Source: Chryseolinea lacunae
GTDB lineage: Bacteria; Bacteroidota; Bacteroidia; Cytophagales; Cyclobacteriaceae
Assembly (NCBI RefSeq): GCF_016735595.1
Contig: NZ_JAERRB010000001.1
Span: 310,001-374,000 of the forward strand
Length of the DNA: 64,000 bases
Reading direction: 5' to 3'
The notes under the pieces are model-generated. The model saw nothing but the letters and a program-made list of their open reading frames with translations. It was not told where the DNA came from and ran no database searches. Shown one piece after another: positions 36,201-42,857 of the stretch; the first letter of the stretch is position 1, and each line of letters begins with the position of its first letter. A program made the translations under genes and the position numbers.

Positions 36201-38067
36201 TGTTCGCCGCGGTGGTGATGATCCGAACAAAGCCTGAACCTTCTGTCAACGAACGCTCAATTTCAAACCCGGTTTCATTGTCGGAGCCATCTTGCCAGGT
36301 TAAGTCGATCTGTGTGGCCGAACTCGCTTCGGCCACCAACGTAGTGGGTGCTGCGGGTAGCAATGGCAGCGTGGTAGCGTTAACTTCAACACTATACGCC
36401 GAACTACCGGCTTCGTTCACAGCTTTCAGGCGATAGAAATACTGTGTGCCTGGAAGCACGTTTGTATCAACCTCTACCGTAGCCTTTGCATCGGCAGAGG
36501 CAATGGTTGTGAAATCCGAACCTGACGTCGCCGATCGCTCCAACTGAAAAGCCGTCACCTCTCCCGATTCGGTCCACGACAGGCTGACTTGGGATGAGGT
36601 GACGCCGACAACGGCTAGCGTTGGTGTGGCCGGAGGACCATGCAGCGTGGTCACCTGAACTTCTGCGGAGTAGGCCGAATTTCCTCCCGCGTTGAGGGCA
36701 CGCACGCGATAGTGATACGTTGTGTTTGCCGCTGGTGTAGCATCCGAGTAGGTTGTTACATTCGCCGATAGCGTGGCTACCAAAGCGAATCCGGTTGTCG
36801 CCGTCAGTGAGCGTTCCAACTGAAATGCAGTTTCGTTGTCAGCATTGTCCGTCCACCCCAGATCAACCTGCGAGGCCGATTGTGCATTAGCCGTCAGTGA
36901 GGTGGGCGCAGCGGGTGGCGGCACAAGCGTGGTAGCACTGACTTCGGCCGTGTAGCTGGAACTTCCCTCGGCATTCACCGCTTTGACACGATAGTAGTAG
37001 GTAGTGCCTGGCGTAAGGTTGATGTCTGAATACGTTGTTGTGTTGGGTTCCGTAGTGGTCAGCACGGCATAGCCCGCGCCGGATGTTGACGACCGTTCGA
37101 TTTGAAAACCCGTCTCGTTGGCCGATGCGTCGGTCCAGGCCAGGTTCACTTGTGTGGACGTACGGGCCATGGCCGTCAACGCTTGTGGTGCAGGAGGAAT
37201 CGCCGTTCCTTCTTCCACAATGTCGAGCACGTTGATGTAGGTAAACGTTGAGCCTGTCGCTACGGCAAAGTTGATGGTGAGCGTGCCCGACACCGGCACC
37301 ATCCCTTTGAACACGATGGTCTGCGATGTGTTGTTGGCGGTTTCCAATATTTGCTGCTGGCCGTTGATGGTGAACGTGCCCTTGCGCGAGTCGCCCACAT
37401 AAAGCCGCGAACCGAAGATGCGTAAGTTATAAACCTTGCTGTTGTCTAACCCGCTGATGCGATACGAACCACCAGAGCCCCATCCGAAATGACTATCGCT
37501 CACCGCCGACACGGGATAGTCGAGCACTGCCGTTGTGCTTCCCGAGGTGTTGTTAGCCGCGTAGCCGTTTGAGGGGTCTTTCACAATCAACAGACTGAGC
37601 GACGACGGTGCGCCCGTACTTTCCACCAGGCTCACGGTTGTTCCCGTTGCCGGCGTGGTCACGTTGTTCCATCCCGACACGGTGGTCTGGACGGAAGGCG
37701 ATCCAAAATCGATGAGAAATCTGCGAAGCCCGGTAGTGGCCGTAACCACCGGCGTGTAAGCCGAAGCACCCGAGGCATTCGTGGCACGGACCCGATAGTA
37801 GTATGCCTTGCCGGAAGCGAGTCCAGTGTTGTTGATATAGGTCGTGGTGTTTGCGCCAGTCGTTGCCACCAGCGCGAATCCACTCTCCGGCGATGTCGAT
37901 CGTTCAATTTGAAAGCCTGTTTCGTTTGAGGAGAGGTCCGTCCAATTCAGCACGATGCCTGTGGCGGATAAGGTTGATGCGTTAAATCCACCGGGAACAA
38001 TCGGTTGCGCAAAAGCTAGCACGCGAATGAGCACTAGCATTCCGCAGATCAGTACAATCTTCTTCAT
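33217..38067 (-). CDS. Giant secreted FN3/malectin-like/SGNH-hydrolase protein with T9SS sorting domain
   Basis: The 1616-residue protein has a signal peptide (about 1-20), one FN3 domain (25-112), a malectin-like domain (113-288), five FN3 domains (292-757) and a concanavalin-like domain (about 760-960). An SGNH hydrolase follows with S978 in GDSN, the GRND block and H1120 in DNIHLNQAG. Then come two more FN3 domains (1142-1335), a second malectin-like domain near 1337-1510 and a type-A T9SS sorting domain (from LQVYPNPAADHV near 1539, ending KYCTGFFVRD). The SGNH core is likely a carbohydrate esterase (acetyl or similar) and the flanking modules bind glycans or act as spacers. Export would be by T9SS to the cell surface. 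Substrate is not known. Confidence 0.88.
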   Translation of the reverse strand: MKKIVLICGMLVLIRVLAFAQPIVPGGFNASTLSATGIVLNWTDLSSNETGFQIERSTSPESGFALVATTGANTTTYINNTGLASGKAYYYRVRATNASGASAYTPVVTATTGLRRFLIDFGSPSVQTTVSGWNNVTTPATGTTVSLVESTGAPSSLSLLIVKDPSNGYAANNTSGSTTAVLDYPVSAVSDSHFGWGSGGSYRISGLDNSKVYNLRIFGSRLYVGDSRKGTFTINGQQQILETANNTSQTIVFKGMVPVSGTLTINFAVATGSTFTYINVLDIVEEGTAIPPAPQALTAMARTSTQVNLAWTDASANETGFQIERSSTSGAGYAVLTTTEPNTTTYSDINLTPGTTYYYRVKAVNAEGSSSYTAEVSATTLVPPPAAPTSLTANAQSASQVDLGWTDNADNETAFQLERSLTATTGFALVATLSANVTTYSDATPAANTTYHYRVRALNAGGNSAYSAEVQVTTLHGPPATPTLAVVGVTSSQVSLSWTESGEVTAFQLERSATSGSDFTTIASADAKATVEVDTNVLPGTQYFYRLKAVNEAGSSAYSVEVNATTLPLLPAAPTTLVAEASSATQIDLTWQDGSDNETGFEIERSLTEGSGFVRIITTAANTTHYSDTGLAASTSYFYRVKAVNAGGSSASTPEATAITLAAPPASPASPSAITATAVSSTQINLNWQDVSSNETGFQIERSLISQQGYTLLYTARASTTSYNDTGLAEGTTYYYRLRAINATGSSSYTPEANATTLPVTQAYGQIFSETAFSSATRFPTKGTGISRDTDKLVLTGNPSLFSSYIYHDDPANPFRYTCLENWNVRVRVKTPSTLNASSYGIGIGVQSVNTADPYSTTMRWGWDSGQNFIYLYYKSTTSLQMVSTTKYVPTANTYYWVEVTRAKDAFTYTIFDGATGKTQLFTTKLTFPTFTAGNYVKAHNTGQFCLHQFGGTNSEVTNWEVSTTAMKNADYIGVGDSNMHGLFASSNSQRWIESAMTSAGKSFNILAGISDRSADVVRRIPEVIALKPKAVVLSIGRNDLANGVALSTVQANIDYIINTLQSAGITVNLAGVVASNVNVSALQAYYNGKPNVQVNGYTATKASSGTTLNGSYNSGDNIHLNQAGNTAMSKLLLTILTPQSPPAAPATLSASSVSSSQINLTWTDNASNETGFQIERSLTTATGFTLVATTAPNTNTYANTGLAASTKYYYRIRAVNGGGNSSYTAEASATTQGVALPAAPTTLKATAASATLINLSWTDASSSETGFQIERSLTTGAAFAVIATTASNVTTYADNGVSAQKKYFYRIKAVNSAGGSAYTTEVSATTTPVSAESKGGRRFLIDFGSPGTETLLTGWNNVTSPATGSITNLVESTGASTTLSFEIVKDPSNGYGAYNAVGSTQPLLDYPVSAVSDSHYGWGAGGSYRINGLDNGKLYSLRIFGSRMSVGDSRIATFTINGQQQLLETANNTTETIVFADVAPTSGTITLAFNVASGSTFTYINVLDISESTSSGATSRVPANTFTSTSELPDASSGDETGLQVYPNPAADHVNIKANDAVAQTAVIQIVNLPGVSVYDRATMTNQNEAFDVRSLSPGMYIIRVKVGEKYCTGFFVRD

Positions 38068-38543
38068 GAGGTCTTTGAGATATTTTATCTAATCCTGGGG
38101 GGATAAAAAAAAATGCAAACCCTTTTGATTGCCCACTACAACTACACCGCCCGGATTAAAGTATCAAAGTTCGTGAGCGGCTCCGACGCTCAGTCCCTCA
38201 TGGTCTACCAGTAAAACTTAAAATGCTCCAACAAAAATGTGAGAAGGTCAAGGGTTTCGGCGAAGATAGTATAAACGTTATAATCCAACACCATATCAAG
38301 CCACACTGCTCTTATTAACTTTTGGTTAACTCTTAAAACCTACGTTGTGAAAACCAGAAAGTATTGTAAAAATGCGAAAGGCCGGAAATGCTCCTGATGA
38401 CTTTTCGAGTAGCCAGTATTGGATCGGGGCGCTTGCTTTTTGGAGGTGTGCCCGGGCAGTCAATTGCCGCTAAGCCGAGGCAACCCTTGGGACTCACTAA
38501 AATTCATACAACATTCAAACAACAGACTTCATAGAAACAAACA
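38068..38543. other. Gene-free, lower-GC gap
   Basis: These 476 bp separate the 66-aa gene from the start of the FN3/SGNH gene and must carry the promoter of the latter. No credible ORF, terminator or clear TAnnTTTG box was found. Only a small inverted repeat TTAAC-N5-GTTAA near 38.3 kb was noticed. Confidence 0.5.
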
Positions 38544-38744
38544 CTATTTTCTTCCCATCACCTGCTCGTGCGCTTTTGCCTCTTCCAAGAATTTGCTCAA
38601 GTTCACATCCTTGAAGAACGCCTTTGCTTCTTCATGCTTCTTGATCATTTCGCGGTTGCTTGTGATTCTATCTGTTTCTTGTTGTGTCAGATACTGTTGT
38701 GGTGCGTTTGCCCGGATGGTTTGTTTGTTCGCTATGGTTTTCAT
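38544..38744 (-). CDS. Small charged helical protein following DUF6934
   Basis: The 66-residue product (MKTIANKQTIRANAPQQYL...) is rich in Lys, Glu and Gln and should be mostly helical, with no signal or membrane segment. I recognise no domain. The composition is protein-like, in contrast to the shadow frames nearby. It lies 32 bp after the DUF6934 stop codon on the same strand, so the two probably form one transcript. Its size and position resemble the small partner of a toxin-antitoxin-like pair, but nothing in the sequence proves that. Confidence 0.62.
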   Translation of the reverse strand: MKTIANKQTIRANAPQQYLTQQETDRITSNREMIKKHEEAKAFFKDVNLSKFLEEAKAHEQVMGRK

Positions 38745-38776
38745 AAATATGTGTGTTTCGTTACTCTAAAATACAA

Positions 38777-39220
38777 CTACTTCGCCTTCACCATGAAGCT
38801 CCGATAGTTTTTATTTTTCCGAAACGGTTCTGTCCGATCGCGCAGTATACCAAATACCCAAAAGCGTTGGCGAATTTCCGATAAGTGTTTTGAGAGCATC
38901 ATCCTATACAATCTCGTTCTTGCCGGGGAGTTCCCCTGAAAAACAACATAGGCCGATGGATAGAAACGACACAGCACGATTACAGATTCTGCCACCGTGC
39001 GCAGAACCTTATCGCGATCGTTGTTATTTGAGACCACATCGCATCGAATATCGCCCATATCGTTGTCCACATCACCAAGAGCGAGGTTAAAGACCAAAGA
39101 AAACGTCTGAAGGGGTTCATACCAAATCGATTTCAGAATCTTCCCCTTAGGACCGTCACTGAAAAACTCATACGTCAGTCGATCTTCGCTGACAACCATT
39201 GGGTAATGTGGCATTTCCAT
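38777..39220 (-). CDS. DUF6934-family protein
   Basis: The 147-residue protein matches my recollection of the DUF6934 family: a YEFFSDGPKGKI opening, FNLALGDVDNDMGDI, VVSNNNDRDKVLRTVAESV, the strongly conserved VVFQGNSPARTRLYRMML block, and a C-terminal RSFMVKAK strand. These are short cytoplasmic proteins found in several copies per genome in Bacteroidota, of unknown function. Base composition is richer in A+T than the flanking enzymes, hinting at separate origin. A 9-bp inverted repeat lies 23 bp upstream of the start and a 66-aa gene follows. Confidence 0.78.
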   Translation of the reverse strand: MEMPHYPMVVSEDRLTYEFFSDGPKGKILKSIWYEPLQTFSLVFNLALGDVDNDMGDIRCDVVSNNNDRDKVLRTVAESVIVLCRFYPSAYVVFQGNSPARTRLYRMMLSKHLSEIRQRFWVFGILRDRTEPFRKNKNYRSFMVKAK

Positions 39221-39242
39221 TTTGATAACGTTAAGATTTCCT

Positions 39243-39270
39243 GGAACACACGGAAATCATTCCGTGTGCC
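39243..39270. promoter_or_regulatory. Inverted repeat in the DUF6934 leader (candidate operator)
   Basis: CACACGGAA (39247-39255) and TTCCGTGTG (39260-39268) are perfect complements around a 4-nt loop, extended by GG and CC outside a 2-nt bulge. It lies 23-50 bp upstream of the DUF6934 ATG. A near-match to the -7 box (TATTCTTG, minus strand, 39274-39281) sits just upstream, so the repeat would cover the transcription start. Confidence 0.55.
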
Positions 39271-39376
39271 AGACAAGAATAGAATGTGCCACTGAATTAA
39301 TTTTGCAGTCAAAAAAAACAGGACAAAAAAGCTCAAAGTAATCGTCTCATCACCCCCTGAACGATACAAACTGTAT

Positions 39377-39415
39377 TAAAAACAAAAATCGGGAAAGTCC
39401 TTAGACTTTCCCGAT
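39377..39415 (-). terminator. Strong intrinsic terminator after the HEGIH/T9SS gene
   Basis: A perfect 12-bp stem (39388-39399 with 39404-39415, core TCGGGAAAGTC/GACTTTCCCGA) has a 4-nt loop. On the minus strand it is followed by TTTTTGTTTTT. It lies 32 bp after the stop codon at 39448. Confidence 0.93.
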
Positions 39416-39447
39416 TGCATGTAAATCTCACACTCTATTTCAACCGA

Positions 39448-42048
39448 TCAGTTCACAATCAGGTTCTGTGATGTGTTGGACTTTGTGTTTTTCACTTTCA
39501 CGATATAATACCCTCGCTTGATGTCTTTCGACTCTACCGTGATATTTTTCCCGCGCGTGGATGTTTCATAAACCTTTCTTCCTTGCGGGGTGAAGATGCT
39601 GATGGATGTCTCCTCCCCGTCCACGTTGATGAACTCCAGAGTGATTCCCTTGTTTTCGGCCACGGGATTGGGATACATGAGGAAACCGGCGGGGTTGATT
39701 ATTTTCTGCACCTCGGCCACCTCCCCGGTTTGATGATAGGAGTGCGTACAATACTTGGACATGTCTATGCCCACCTCACCTTCCGATTGCACCGAGCGTG
39801 CGCCGGCCAGCGTGGCAGAAGTGAACCACTTGGTGTTGATGCTGGCTGTGCCGGTCACACCCGTAACCAACTGCAGACGATAATCGAAATGTGCTGTGCG
39901 TGTACTTTCACCGTTGTATATGTAGTCGGTGTTTGTGATTACGGCGATTACCACATTGTTGGCCGGTGCCGCATCCAGTCGCAGGCTGCAATTGCCGCTG
40001 GAGACATATTGACTGTATACAGGTGTGCCTGTGGTTGTGCGGTATACAAGCTGACACGTCATGTTCGCGCCGATGGGCTGGAAGTTAACCGTCACCATGT
40101 TGCCCGTCACCAGCAGGGGTATCTGGTTTGCTCCCGACCATCCCGGCAACGTGCGGGCTTCGGGTGTGAGCGTGCCGCTGTTGTTTGTTGTTTGCACATA
40201 GGGTGTGGCAGACCATGCTGCGGGATTCATCCACGACGGTTGCCACTCGGCAGTGACCGACTGACCAAAGTGCGCATTCATGAGCGCCAGGATGGCCGTG
40301 TTCCAGGGGCCGAAGTCTACCAACGCCTGCTTGGCACGATACTCGGTGATGAGCCTGCGAATCTGCGTGGCACCAATTCCCGATGCAATGCCTTCGAGCA
40401 CACGGTTCGGAGAATTTCGCCAGATCCAGGGCACTGCGCCATCGCCCAAAGCATTGCCCAAAAATGTCGGGAACGAACTGCTGTATTGATGACCACCTAG
40501 ATAAGTTCGCCACGTGCAGATCTGTTGATTTCCGTTAAACATGTTTACACCTTCTGCCGATGGTCCACCAAAGCTTCCATCCTGAAGCCATCCCGAATAA
40601 CATTCGATGGGCATGAAGGGTGCGATGAAGTCTGTGCCGTTCAGATCACCCATCGTGCTGAAGTTGTTGGTGCGCCGGGCATCGGCCGTTTGTTGCAGCC
40701 ACACATTGCCACCTTCGTGAAACCAGGCTGATTGTTTTATGCCGGGCAGGTCGGCCAACAACGCATGGATGCCTTCGTGCGTCATGGCGCCCTTCTGAGA
40801 CTCTCTATCGGCATAGGTACACGCCGGATCAAAACTGTAGACGGGATAGTATGACGCAAGCACCATGGGCCAGCTTGTGCCGTTGTAGGTTATTGCGCTT
40901 TGCCATCCACCCAGGGCGGTGTTGGGTTCATTGTCGGTGCAAAGTCCCGAGCCATACAAATAGACTGCGCTGCGATAGCCATTCTTTGCACGCAGATCGG
41001 GTGGCCATCCCATCTGGTCGCGGAAGTAGGCGAAGTCTGTGTTGAGCCGCGCCAGCATGGGCGTGACTGCCGCCGAAGTCACGAGCGAATTGGCCGTGGG
41101 GCCTTTCCGGAAACACCACCAGTCAGACGATTGTGTGGAGACCACTTGCGGGCAATCGTTCAGGACCTGGGTTGGGGTTTGGAGCGCGGGGAATTCGTCG
41201 CGGAAGTTGTAGCTGATGTTCGGAGAATAGACCGGCCATGTGTAGGGATTGCCCGTGCTGGTTCCGCTGAGGGTGACCGTCAAGTTTTGGGTGGTCTGTG
41301 TGCCGCAGGTGTTGGTGTAGCGCGCCACATAGGTTCCGGCTTGTATAGCCTGAACGTTGCTGATCAATATTTCGCGTGTGGTGGCGGTGAAGCCGTTGGG
41401 ACCGGTCCAACTCCACGAACCACCCGACGCCGGTTGCGGGCCGAAGCGCACAGAACCACCGGCGGCCAGGGTAGCCGCTGCCGTTTGCGTCCACGAGCCA
41501 CCGTTCACTTGCGTGTAGGCTGTGATGGCCGTGCCCGCGCAATTGCTGACGGGTGTTCCCATCACCCGCCATTCCAGGATGCCGGTAGACTGCGTGGTGT
41601 TCCGCATCGTGATGCGGATCCTGTTCAGACTCACGCTGGCAAACGTGGCCACGTTGAACGCATTGGTGACCAGGGGCACATTCCCGATGTTTACCCACGA
41701 TGCACCATTCCAGTATTCAACATAGGCCGTGGTGGGTGTGAGCACGCCGCCGCCATCGTTGAACCAATATACTTCCACCGACGTGACGAGGTAGTTTTGT
41801 GTCCAATCATACTGCACCCATTGAAGGGAGTTTGGGTTGTTCCAGTTGCCATAGGCGCCGTGCGATTTGTCGTTGGAGTTGGCCGGTGTGAATCCGTCTT
41901 TCACAGCCGCCAGTGTTTCCCACGACGACACAAACGACGTGGTGGGTGTGGCCGATAACGCGATGTTTGATTGCGCCCGTGCATGGAACGCAAGCATACT
42001 CAATGCTAACACCAGAAATGTTAACTTCTTCCAGTTGAATTTAGTCAT
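39448..42048 (-). CDS. Putative zinc metallopeptidase with discoidin-like domain and T9SS sorting domain
   Basis: The 866-residue protein has a signal peptide (1-25, ending ARAQ) and a discoidin/F5-8C-like domain (about 27-165) with WVQYD, SVEVYWFNDGGG and GILEWRVMG. An Ig/PKD-like domain follows (about 170-265). The central domain has MTHEGIHALLAD, an HExxH-type motif with H424, E425 and H428, then SAWFHEGGNVWLQQ, where E or H could supply the third ligand. The C-terminus is a type-A T9SS sorting domain (FLMYPNPVAENKG to QNLIVN). It is a surface or secreted protein. I do not recognise the peptidase family, so the enzyme call rests on the motif alone. The discoidin domain resembles the one on the GH127 protein at 50.8 kb. 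Confidence 0.75.
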   Translation of the reverse strand: MTKFNWKKLTFLVLALSMLAFHARAQSNIALSATPTTSFVSSWETLAAVKDGFTPANSNDKSHGAYGNWNNPNSLQWVQYDWTQNYLVTSVEVYWFNDGGGVLTPTTAYVEYWNGASWVNIGNVPLVTNAFNVATFASVSLNRIRITMRNTTQSTGILEWRVMGTPVSNCAGTAITAYTQVNGGSWTQTAAATLAAGGSVRFGPQPASGGSWSWTGPNGFTATTREILISNVQAIQAGTYVARYTNTCGTQTTQNLTVTLSGTSTGNPYTWPVYSPNISYNFRDEFPALQTPTQVLNDCPQVVSTQSSDWWCFRKGPTANSLVTSAAVTPMLARLNTDFAYFRDQMGWPPDLRAKNGYRSAVYLYGSGLCTDNEPNTALGGWQSAITYNGTSWPMVLASYYPVYSFDPACTYADRESQKGAMTHEGIHALLADLPGIKQSAWFHEGGNVWLQQTADARRTNNFSTMGDLNGTDFIAPFMPIECYSGWLQDGSFGGPSAEGVNMFNGNQQICTWRTYLGGHQYSSSFPTFLGNALGDGAVPWIWRNSPNRVLEGIASGIGATQIRRLITEYRAKQALVDFGPWNTAILALMNAHFGQSVTAEWQPSWMNPAAWSATPYVQTTNNSGTLTPEARTLPGWSGANQIPLLVTGNMVTVNFQPIGANMTCQLVYRTTTGTPVYSQYVSSGNCSLRLDAAPANNVVIAVITNTDYIYNGESTRTAHFDYRLQLVTGVTGTASINTKWFTSATLAGARSVQSEGEVGIDMSKYCTHSYHQTGEVAEVQKIINPAGFLMYPNPVAENKGITLEFINVDGEETSISIFTPQGRKVYETSTRGKNITVESKDIKRGYYIVKVKNTKSNTSQNLIVN

Positions 42049-42408
42049 GTGTATAGTTGTTTAAGTTACGAGAAAATGCTTCGAAGAAAATTTGAGATCG
42101 CATTCCTTTCCCATGCCGCCAGACCAACTGCGATGCAACCGCGGCTCACCGCCTCACCGGTGAGAAAATAAAATGATGACAATCAAAATTGAAACTTCAC
42201 TCCATTGCGCCATAGACAATTCAACAACCTGAATGACATTCGTGCGAACTCATTCCAAATAACACCGGAACACTTCTGCAATGGAGGTGTGTGCTAACAG
42301 GAGATGAAGTTAATTCATCGTTTGCACCACGGCTCCCTATATCTTAACAGATGGTGATAGAATCTTAACCAGTTTATTATGGTGCACGGAATGTGCACAG
42401 GGGATACA
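42049..42408. other. Gene-free region upstream of the HEGIH/T9SS gene
   Basis: The 360 bp hold the promoter of the minus-strand metallopeptidase-like gene. The only visible element is the perfect 12-bp palindrome CTCACCGGTGAG (42153-42164), about 105 bp upstream of the ATG, preceded by a direct GCTCACCG copy at 42144. No ORF or TAnnTTTG box was found. Confidence 0.5.
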
Positions 42409-42440
42409 AAAGAAAAAGGCATCGTGCTTCGCGATGCCTT
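42409..42440 (-). terminator. Intrinsic terminator downstream of the GH51/GH97-remnant transcript
   Basis: The arms AAGGCATCG (42416-42424) and CGATGCCTT (42432-42440) enclose a 7-nt loop. Read on the minus strand the stem runs into TTTCTTTT. It is the first terminator after GH51 and lies 137 bp past the stop codon of the GH97 remnant. Confidence 0.82.
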
Positions 42441-42576
42441 CAACCAAATTATAAATTAACCCAGAACTAAAACTATAGCGATGTAAAAGTACGTTGTTCC
42501 GCCGGGAACCATTTTACAAATATTAGCTAAAGCCGATAGTATATTACCATCAACCAAACCCGACGACACACTACTT

Positions 42577-42857
42577 TTATTTGCTGCTGATCCTTGCGGC
42601 CCATCCTCCGCCGGAAGCCATCACAACCTTGAGCACATCGGCCGCGGTCACTGCTTTTTGTAATGCGTTTGTAGTCGGTTGCTTCGCGGCCGGCATTCAC
42701 ACCGTCCTGGAAAATTTCGATCTCAAAGGTGCCCTTGCCCAGAAACGACAACGGCACGTTCAGGGTCTGGCCTTCCCAGGTGGCAAGTGCACCCACGTAC
42801 CAAACGTCATCCTTCTTCCGCGCAAGGGCGGCGTACAGAAACCAATACCGTCTGAAC
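42577..42857 (-). pseudogene. C-terminal remnant of a GH97 glycoside hydrolase, frameshifted
   Basis: Directly behind the GH51 stop codon the minus strand encodes about 90 residues of a GH97 C-terminal domain: ARKKDDVWYVGALATWEGQT, then LSFLGKGTFEIEIFQDGVNA and ATDYKRITK. At a run of five A (plus-strand T at 42655-42659) the frame shifts; removing one A restores AVTAADVLKVVMASGGGWA and a natural TAA at 42577. Full GH97 enzymes have roughly 650-700 residues, so more than 80 percent of the gene, with the whole catalytic barrel, is missing. The frameshift alone could be a sequencing error, but the truncation cannot. It marks a deletion or recombination that fused the GH51 gene to the tail of an older glycosidase gene. 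Confidence 0.8.

Noticed and set aside
33217-38067. FN3 DNA repeats as a CRISPR or satellite array
   Set aside because: The repeats are about 270 bp coding modules in one open frame and diverge at the DNA level; they are protein domains.
40900-41958. 352-codon plus-strand open frame
   Set aside because: Antisense to the HEGIH/T9SS gene, rich in Arg, Cys and His and without a domain pattern.
42153-42164. CTCACCGGTGAG and other ACCGGT palindromes (53306, 26.65 kb) as a common operator family
   Set aside because: The shared core is only six bases, which is expected many times in 64 kb, and flanks differ.
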